Source: Stropharia rugosoannulata (Eukaryota > Basidiomycota > Agaricomycetes > Agaricales > Strophariaceae). From it: a stretch of DNA of 64,000 bases. The translations under genes were made by a program, and so were the position numbers. Under the pieces are notes generated by a model. That model searched no databases, was not told where the DNA came from, and saw only the letters and a list, made by a program, of their open reading frames with translations. The DNA is taken from NCBI GenBank assembly GCA_028532985.1, contig JANCIK010000005.1, forward strand, positions 3,168,501 to 3,232,500, given 5' to 3'. Below, one piece after another: positions 57,341 to 64,000 of this stretch (within the stretch, counting starts at the first letter, position 1; every line of letters starts with the position of its first letter).

Positions 57341-60300
57341 TTACTTTTGCCCTGGCCCTTGGTACTTCTTGATCAGGTCCCTCAATCGCGCCTGTCCAAA
57401 TGCAAGCTCGGCTGGCTTTGTGGGAGACGTCGGTCGTTCAGATGTCACTCCCAGAACTTTCGTCGCAAGCGGGGCAAGACCAGCGGCAAGCGGCGAAAGC
57501 ACTCCCTTGCCGCCACTTGTTGTTATTGCCACCGGGATGGGTTTAATGCTTTCAGCACGAGGGGCACTGCCAACTGCCCGGGGTCGCGCGAGTGAGGCGG
57601 TGGTTGACAAAGTGGGTGTAGCATGCGAAGAAGAAACTACGGCTGGATCTGAGGCTCCTTTTACCACAGGCGCTACGAGCCCTCGCGGCAAGTTAGGCGC
57701 CGGAGCCTTTCCATGTCCATTGACATTTCCATTGATATTAGCCATGGCGTTTCCGCGTGTGGCAGCCATGGCAGTAGATGGGCGAGGCTGAACGCGCGGC
57801 ATGGGTACAGTGGGAGCCCCAGAGGATGGCGTTGAAAGCGCATTGGAAGACGCCATCTTTCGCGGACTAGAGCGTGGGCTCGTGCGTGGAGAGTTCTTTG
57901 CTGTGGGTGCGAATAGTGCACGCGAATCAGGCCGCTTTTGTGCATCCGTGCGGGGGCGCTGTGGAACAGGCGCAGCAGCGGCGCCGACACCTTTAACTTT
58001 CCGCACCGCAGGGGATATTGCTGTTGGTGCACCTTGCTTCGAAGAACCTGGCTGCCTACCTGGAGGAGTCGGCGCAGGCGTCATGACCGCTGCAGAAAAC
58101 AACTTTCGAGTAGGCTTTGGCGGAACGACTGGACCTACGTCACTTGCAGATGGTTCTCCTGTACTTACACCCTCATTGCCACCCGTATTCGTCTTTTGTA
58201 GATTAGCGCCCGTATCTTTTAGCTTATCATTAATTTCCCCAGTGATGGCACCAGAAGCCCACAAGTTCGCAACCGCTGTAACCTTTCCCCCGCGTCCCCC
58301 ACGTGCAGAGCGTATGTCGTACTTAGGTCCGCCGTCAACGGGCTTTACAGGTGGAAACACCGCGTTGACGCGCCCACGACCGGGGATTTGGACGGGAGGT
58401 TTTACCAGTAGCTGGGGGACCGAAACTTTAGCCTGTACACGCGAGGGTTCCGGAGTCTTGGGCTTGCCCCGCGCCGCAGCGGAGTACGACATAGGTCCAG
58501 GCAAATCCTTAATTGTGCGCGGATCTGCAGATGGGGGTGACACCCGGCGGTCTGTCTTGATTAGTATTGGCGGCGCACGAGGCGTTATAGCAAACAGTGT
58601 GTTAGGTAGGGCATGGATGGCTGGTGGTGACCCCGACGACCAGATATCCTGGATGTGTTGGGCCTCAGCCGCGACAGATGTATCCCGTAGCAATAACGGC
58701 GGTCCTTGAAGGCTGTTCCGGTGTAAGGTCGAGATTGGTACAAAACCAGAGGAGCGGGGGTTCGGCGACGCAGATGCTTCTTTGCTAGCATCCACCTCTG
58801 AGATGTTCTCTGTCCAAGAATTACCAAAGGTGGCTATATGCGACTTTGGAGAACCGTCGCCTTCCTGGTACCTATCGCCGTCGAACGTCCCGTATGGATC
58901 GCGCAAAACACTCGGACTTGGTGGTATGACTTGCTCCTGCGGTGGGACGTCGGGGTCGATGGCTCCGAGCCACTCCGCCACGCGCCCCTTTGCCGACATC
59001 TTCGTATGCACCCGGTCTTTCTTCCGTCCACTCGTCTTACCCCCGTTCTTTTCCTTCTCCCTTGAACCCCGCTCTGGCTCTGCCGCGGACTCCTGCCATG
59101 CAGGTGACTCGCCATGGGCGCGTTCCCGCATATGCATGTGAAATCCACTAGTCAGCAGCGCCTCGCCGCGACCTGCGCTTGATCCCCCGCGCGACCCACC
59201 AGCGCGATGCGTGCGCCCGTCAAACTCTCCATCCGAATCGTCCCCTGCGAGACGGCCGGCGAGCGTTAGGCTCGAGATTGCAGAGTCGTGCAACGGCTCT
59301 GGGCTTTTTGTGGGAATCGGGATTGGCATGGCCGCACCAGCCGGTGGCGTACCACTCTCATCTCCTGGGACATCCGCATCTCTGCCCCCGGCTTCCTCTG
59401 ACAAAGTGAGCGGCGTGATTAGAGGGAGCACACTCCGAACATCCTGGTGGGCAGGGCGCGCGTCGAGCTTACGAGTGCCAACCTCGGCGAGCAGTCTTCT
59501 TTCAAGCGCGTCGAGTCCGCTTTCTGTTCTAGGAACAGCCAACCCTTGCCCAGCACGTCCACGCGATGGCAGTACTGCTAACAGCGCAGGTGTGGGAGGG
59601 GTTTGGTCAGAGGGCAGAGGTGCGGTTTCTTCGAGCGTGATGTCGGCCTGTTCGGCGAAGAAAACATCTGCACGAGCGCGGCTCGGAACTGTAAGCAACG
59701 GCTTGCCGGACGGAACGGGTGGACCAGGCAATGTTTTGTTCACATTCACGTCAAATTTGGGCTGAGGTATCGACGAAGAGGCACTCTCCTGTTCTGCTTT
59801 CTCAGCAAGGGCAGCACTGAGAACACCCTTTGGCAGGTCGCATGACAAATCACGGCTTCGGCGCGCGACAGCGTCCGCCATCATCTCGAGCTCTTCGACG
59901 TGTTCACTCTTTCCAAGAACGGGGTCACGGGTGAAGGAGTGTTTAGGTGTGAGCTGCGGTCGTGGCGAATGCACGAGCTTCGCTTCAGGGGTCGAAGGGG
60001 CCATAGAGTGGCCCGGCGACAGAACGGGTGGCGGTATAGCAGCGGGCTGCGCAAACGTAGCCTCCGAGGCCAGTGAGAATGGTTCTTGAGCGTAGGAACC
60101 GGGGATAGGCAACGGGCGATGAGGAAGCGGAAACCGATGACTCTGGGGGGAGACTGAGCGGTTGCGGGACGACATGCGCAAGTGTCTAGTTACACGTAGA
60201 GCGCGTTCGCCTTTACCTTCCTGTGGCTCGTAGATTTCCTCTGCCACTGGTACTTCAATATTCCCCAGCTGAGGCAGGGGAAGAAGATACGCCGGTTGAG

Positions 60301-61942
60301 ACGGAGGAGGGAGACCTTGGATTACAGGCGGAGCCACTTGAGAAGCAGATACAACCGGCCCAGCGCTGGAAGGACGCTGGACATAACCGCCGTGGATCGC
60401 AGCCATATCAGAAGGTGGCGATAAATTTTGTTGGGGAGGTACCAGAAATGGTGGAGAGTTGTAGAATGCTTGTGGCGTACCGTAAGATAGTAACGGGGAC
60501 TGGTATGGGTCTGGAGGGGCCGGTGACTGGGAATGGTATGGGTATGCCGGGGGTATATGGTTTGGTATCATTGGCGGGAGCCATACTTGATTCTGAGTAG
60601 GATCGGTGTATGGCACATGTAATGGACCTGGAGAGACGGGAGGAACGGGTGCGTAGTATGCATTATAAGCTGTCGGACTTGTCATTGGTTCGGGTGCCAT
60701 GTAAGGCTGCGCAAATGGACCGGAAATGTCCTGTGGCGGGGGGAGAGCAGTAGGATGCACAATTTCGACTGGAATTTCTAGCAAAATGTCTTTGCTGCAG
60801 ACAGAGTCTGGATTCAATACGTGTTCGCCAAAAAAGCCAATCAACAACGTACCTGCCCATGCCCATCGCCAATTTCACCTCGATTTTGCATCTGATCTCG
60901 AACAACGAATCGGTGCGGCGTACGCCGTTTCCGCCCTCGGGTTCTTCGCCGTCTAACGTACCTCCCCTCACTCCTCTGGCCTCGACCGGCACATCAAACA
61001 CCAAATTTGCCACACCTTCTGCACCGGGAGGTATAATGTATTCGGGACCGCGGAAGGGTACGGTAAGCAGCGTGTCCGAAATGTGCACCGGAGGCGATCG
61101 TTGTGTTCCAGCAGCAGAATCGGGCAAGTACAATGTACGTTTTAGAGTCAACGTTAATCCTGTGTTCTGAAAGCGGACGTTAGGAACAAACCGTTTGACA
61201 CAGTGTAGTCATACCTTCTTCGCTGAGTGGTTCTTGACTTGCAGTTCTAGACACGCACTGTCACCCGCAACTATCACGTTACCAATGACTCTTCCATGCA
61301 TCCACAGTTTGCCGTTCTCGCCCACAACTGTAGCCTCTGGCACTTTGCCAACAAGTGCGTCATCATACGGGTATGCTTCAACGACGTCGATGGACCGCTT
61401 ATCAACAACAAGCCGCTTCTCGTTCTTCCAGAACACGCCGACGCTCGCTCTCAGTTCGTAACGAACCTTGGCCAATCCAGAAGCAAAGGAAATGGACGAA
61501 GGCGACGTAGCGGGAATGGGTATACGAAACAAGAATGTAGAGTGCCCCCGACGCGCTTGATAGTAATACTGGGGCAACGGAGGGTCTCCGGGCATGGGAT
61601 TGGCTTGGACCGCATTCGATGGAGGTAACGTCGGTCCTTGAAAAAGTCGGCGACTGTGAAGGAAGGTCGAAGTTGCAGAGTGGTCCCTAGAAGATAACTC
61701 TGCAAAAATTGAGTAATCTACAAGTTCCGCAAAGATTACACGCACGCACCTTGGATCGCGAAGAGTTCAACCATCATTATCCCGATCCCTAGGCCTTTAT
61801 CCGCCCTGCATTCCATCTCCAACCTACCTCCCACATGTGCACCAGCAGCAAAAGTCGAGTCTACGAGATTAATTGATACCTTGACCTTTGAGTGGTGCGG
61901 TTGCGAGTTCATGGGCTCAGGAATGGCCTGAGGAGACGCCAT
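57341..61942 (-). CDS. Arrestin-related trafficking adaptor (ART-like)
   Basis: Four exons are in phase: 61942-61750, 61699-61215, 61166-60853 and 60794-57341 (1481 aa). Residues about 15-175 form an arrestin N-like beta sandwich (KVSINLVDSTFAAGAHVGGRL, VELFAIQGE, HSTFLFRIPIPATSPSSISF, KVRYELRASVGVFW). Residues about 200-345 form the arrestin C-like half, with an SACLELQVKNHS segment and IEVKLAMGMG. The remaining 1130 or so residues are Pro/Ser/Lys-rich and disordered. They include a PPAY motif shortly after the arrestin fold (context HIPPAYPYHS), the class of site that Nedd4/Rsp5 WW domains bind. ART proteins recruit Rsp5 to plasma-membrane transporters for endocytosis. The C-terminus is LRDLIKKYQGPGQK. 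The last 25 codons and 3' flank are duplicated at 54500-54844. Confidence 0.83.
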
Positions 61943-62586
61943 GTTGGTGACACTCCTCTGCTGTCAAGTAACTAGTGCAAGTGGATTCAGCGCAACCTTC
62001 AGCGCCAGTTACTGTCCCTACCTGCTAGTCCGAACCGAGCCAGTGAAGACAAGAGCGGTCAATCAACAAATTGAGACAAAAGATAATCTTGTCCGTATAT
62101 ATCGATTTTTCAAATGCAAGTGGTCCTGCTTTAGTTTTGTAGCAGTCAAGTACGACATTGGTGATGATTTACTAGTGATTTTGAGGTCGATTCACAAGAG
62201 AAAAGACTCCATTTGAGCAATTGTGGTGGTGGGATAAAGTAAAGAGGAAGACACCCAAAACAGGCAAGTCAAAAACTTGGAAACAACCGGCCTCGTGTTC
62301 GTCTTCCATCATCAAAAACATCAGTCTTCAGGTGCGAAAGAAGTGTTAGGCGTAATTTATTCTCCCGACATAAAAATACTACTGGATGCCACATGTTTGA
62401 AAGCTATGTAAAGACAGCGGGCCAGAACATCCGAAACATCATGTAGATTCTAGACTCAGCCTGAGGCCTGAGGCCTGAAGCTGACAGTTATGTAGACATG
62501 AAGTAAAAAAGCAAGTGTCTGTACGAGCAAGAAAACCGTCCGTTCATTCAATATGCATTCAAGAACCAAGTTGTAGGCTGTATTTT
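61943..62586. other. Intergenic, 0.64 kb
   Basis: Upstream region of the arrestin-like gene and 3' flank of the secreted-protein gene. A TGAGGCC repeat occurs at about 62461-62476 (CCTGAGGCCTGAGGCC). Nothing else supported. Confidence 0.5.
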
Positions 62587-63159
62587 TCAAGCATCGATGG
62601 TGATGGCAAATGATGTACTGCCTTCGAGCAGGACGGTGCTTCCATCAGTGCCGTTGGTGGGGTAAACCATATTCACAACGACATTATACGGCGCCCCAGC
62701 GACAAATGAAGCGAAGGGAACCTTAGATTGATAATAAGTATGCATACTATTAGATAAGAGCTGAAATACTATATACCTGTGTAGTGAATGAATCCGTAGG
62801 CTGGATAGTTCCAGGAATGAAGTCATAGGTGCGCCTAGCAAGGACGATAGGCTGCTCCTGTCCGTTATTGGAAGATGCTGGAACCTCCAGAGTGTAGTCG
62901 AGGAATTGCGGCACGATACCAAAGTTCTCGATGGGGCAATTTAGGAAGAGCTGAATATTGATGTCCTATAATTCAAATCTATTACTAAAAACTTATGAAT
63001 ACAGTTAGAAATCTGACGTACATCCCCTGGGCTCAGCGTCACTGGGAAGGCATTGAGAGCGCCGAAGCGTGATGCTTGTGGACAGTTTCGGCTCTGAATA
63101 CTCGCGCATGCGGCGAGGCTGGCAGAGGCGAAGAGAAGGGCGGAGGTGAAGAACTTCAT
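62587..63159 (-). CDS. Small secreted protein of unknown function
   Basis: Three exons, 63159-63022, 62965-62777 and 62721-62587, are in phase (153 aa). A signal peptide is obvious (MKFFTSALLFASASLAACAS). The mature protein reads NCPQASRFGALNAFPVTLSPGD, then INIQLFLNCPIENFGIVPQFLDYTLEVPAS, PIVLARRTYDFIPG and VPYNVVVNMVYPTNG-like beta-rich sequence. Two cysteines could form a disulfide. I do not recognise the domain. An immunoglobulin-like beta sandwich is my impression only. The protein is small, secreted and cysteine-poor, so effector-like status is possible but unproven. Confidence 0.75.
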
Positions 63160-64000
63160 TGTATTGAGATGAGTTTTAAGCTTCAGTTTTCGAGTCTTGT
63201 AAGGTGGAAGTGAGTGTAGATCCCAATGATAATATTGCAAGCTTCTTGCTGGTTTTATATGCTACTCAGATCGAATATTAACCGATACATTTTCTCCACC
63301 GAGTCCGAAATTCGTTAGCGGGGGTAAGTAAGTGCCGTAAATGTTGTCCATTAGCCGTACCAAATGTTGTGTATTAGCCAGTGGCACAACCCTCTGTCGA
63401 ATGCGCATCTTCTTCGGGCTGCTAGCGGCTGGCAGACGTGTATATCCGTAGTGTTCGAGAGTACGCAAAGTTCGGAGGTCGGATACGGGCTGCGTCCGGA
63501 AAGTATCTGGCGATGCTTCTCCGACAATATGGTACCTTTGACCTCTGATATTTGCTTGAATACACGCTTTCCTTTCAAGAGCTATTACCGGCATTCCGTA
63601 ACTCATTCAAGGCAGAGTTGAGCTCATACTCAGTACAAGATCAAGCGGCGTATGCTTATGCTGTGCGTGAGAGTCGTCTACCGCAAATGGTGTACACTGT
63701 ACTTACCAATCGTGATTTGTGCCGGCCGCAATTATTTCGCACGATGAAGTAATTTGAAGTAGGTTTCAAGGCGGATGGGGGGAATGGGGGGAAAGGAATA
63801 TACAGCGTCTTGCGCAAGTTTGATAGCATGTCTGTGAAAAATTTCCGAGGCGATTGTACGTCAAAAGGAAGTTTAGTTACCAAAGAATTCCATAGCACAT
63901 TTGTAGCACAAAAATATCACGAGAGGCACCAAAAATGACCTGAACATCAGTTCTGTATGTATCATCCATCAAAGTTGTGAGTCATTACAGACCTTCACTG
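63160..64000. other. Intergenic to right edge, 0.84 kb
   Basis: Upstream region of the secreted-protein gene. A 114-codon minus-strand frame at 63262-63606 overlaps a plus-strand frame and resembles nothing known. No supported gene reaches the right edge. Confidence 0.45.

Noticed and set aside
57801..58709. 302-codon plus-strand open frame
   Set aside because: It is antisense to the disordered C-terminal region of the arrestin-like gene. The minus-strand frame is continuous over 3.4 kb with conserved domains at its start.
63262..63606. 114-codon minus-strand open frame
   Set aside because: Overlaps a comparable plus-strand frame, has no similarity to known proteins and no splice context.

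Overview
The window is nuclear DNA of a basidiomycete fungus, most likely a mushroom-forming agaricomycete. The signs are genes cut into many small exons by introns of about 48-70 nt, basidiomycete-restricted membrane families (DUF6533 and DUF6534 types), a HET-domain protein, and many single-pass proteins with N-glycosylation-rich ectodomains. There are no bacterial features. Most gene models below were assembled by reading splice sites and phase by eye. Almost all close exactly in frame.

Layout, left half. 1-2247 (-) is a MUB1/SamB-type ubiquitin-ligase adaptor, cut by the left edge. 3852-6778 (-) is a single-pass membrane protein. 7541-8660 (-) is casein kinase II beta, with a start codon split by an intron and a 4-nt micro-exon. 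9218-10600 (+) is a wax-synthase-like MBOAT enzyme. 11597-12954 (+) and 19739-21073 (-) are two single-pass surface proteins. Between them lie a DUF6533 multi-pass protein (13297-14990, -) and the replication-checkpoint scaffold Dpb11/Rad4/TopBP1 (16078-19480, +). A class 3 lipase (21673-23024, -) and a type B carboxylesterase (23824-25944, +) are head to head. RIX7/NVL (26006-28567, -) is followed by an unresolved stretch (about 28540-29600), then an allantoate-permease-type MFS transporter (29743-32252, +) and a first DUF6534 protein (32396-33734, -).

Right half. A Ure2-like glutathione transferase (34374-35481, -) precedes a head-to-head pair of cytochrome oxidase assembly factors, PET191/COA5 (-) and COA6 (+), only 143 bp apart. 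Two gene-poor, AT-rich stretches of about 3.2 kb surround a serine-rich orphan gene (40001-41008, -). A second DUF6534 gene (about 44343-45846, +) comes before a BTB/POZ gene (46567-52403, -). That gene is split by an apparently full-length 4.7-kb Ty1/copia retrotransposon (47353-52079) with identical 218-bp LTRs and a perfect 5-bp target duplication, so the insertion is very recent. Next come a HET-domain gene (52500-54398, -), a mosaic block of partial gene copies (about 54500-55190), a third DUF6534 gene (55562-57070, +), a large arrestin-related adaptor (57341-61942, -) and a small secreted protein (62587-63159, -).

How it fits together. The left half is mainly housekeeping (CK2, DNA replication checkpoint, ribosome biogenesis, respiratory-chain assembly) mixed with fast-evolving membrane proteins. 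The stretch from about 44 to 62 kb is dynamic accessory DNA: fresh retrotransposition into a BTB gene, a HET gene with a broken neighbouring copy, and dispersed DUF6534 paralogues. I found no array-like or operon-like novel defence system. The strongest unusual observations are the fresh copia insertion with a half-tRNA primer site, the chimeric duplication, and the CK2-beta micro-exon with its split start codon.
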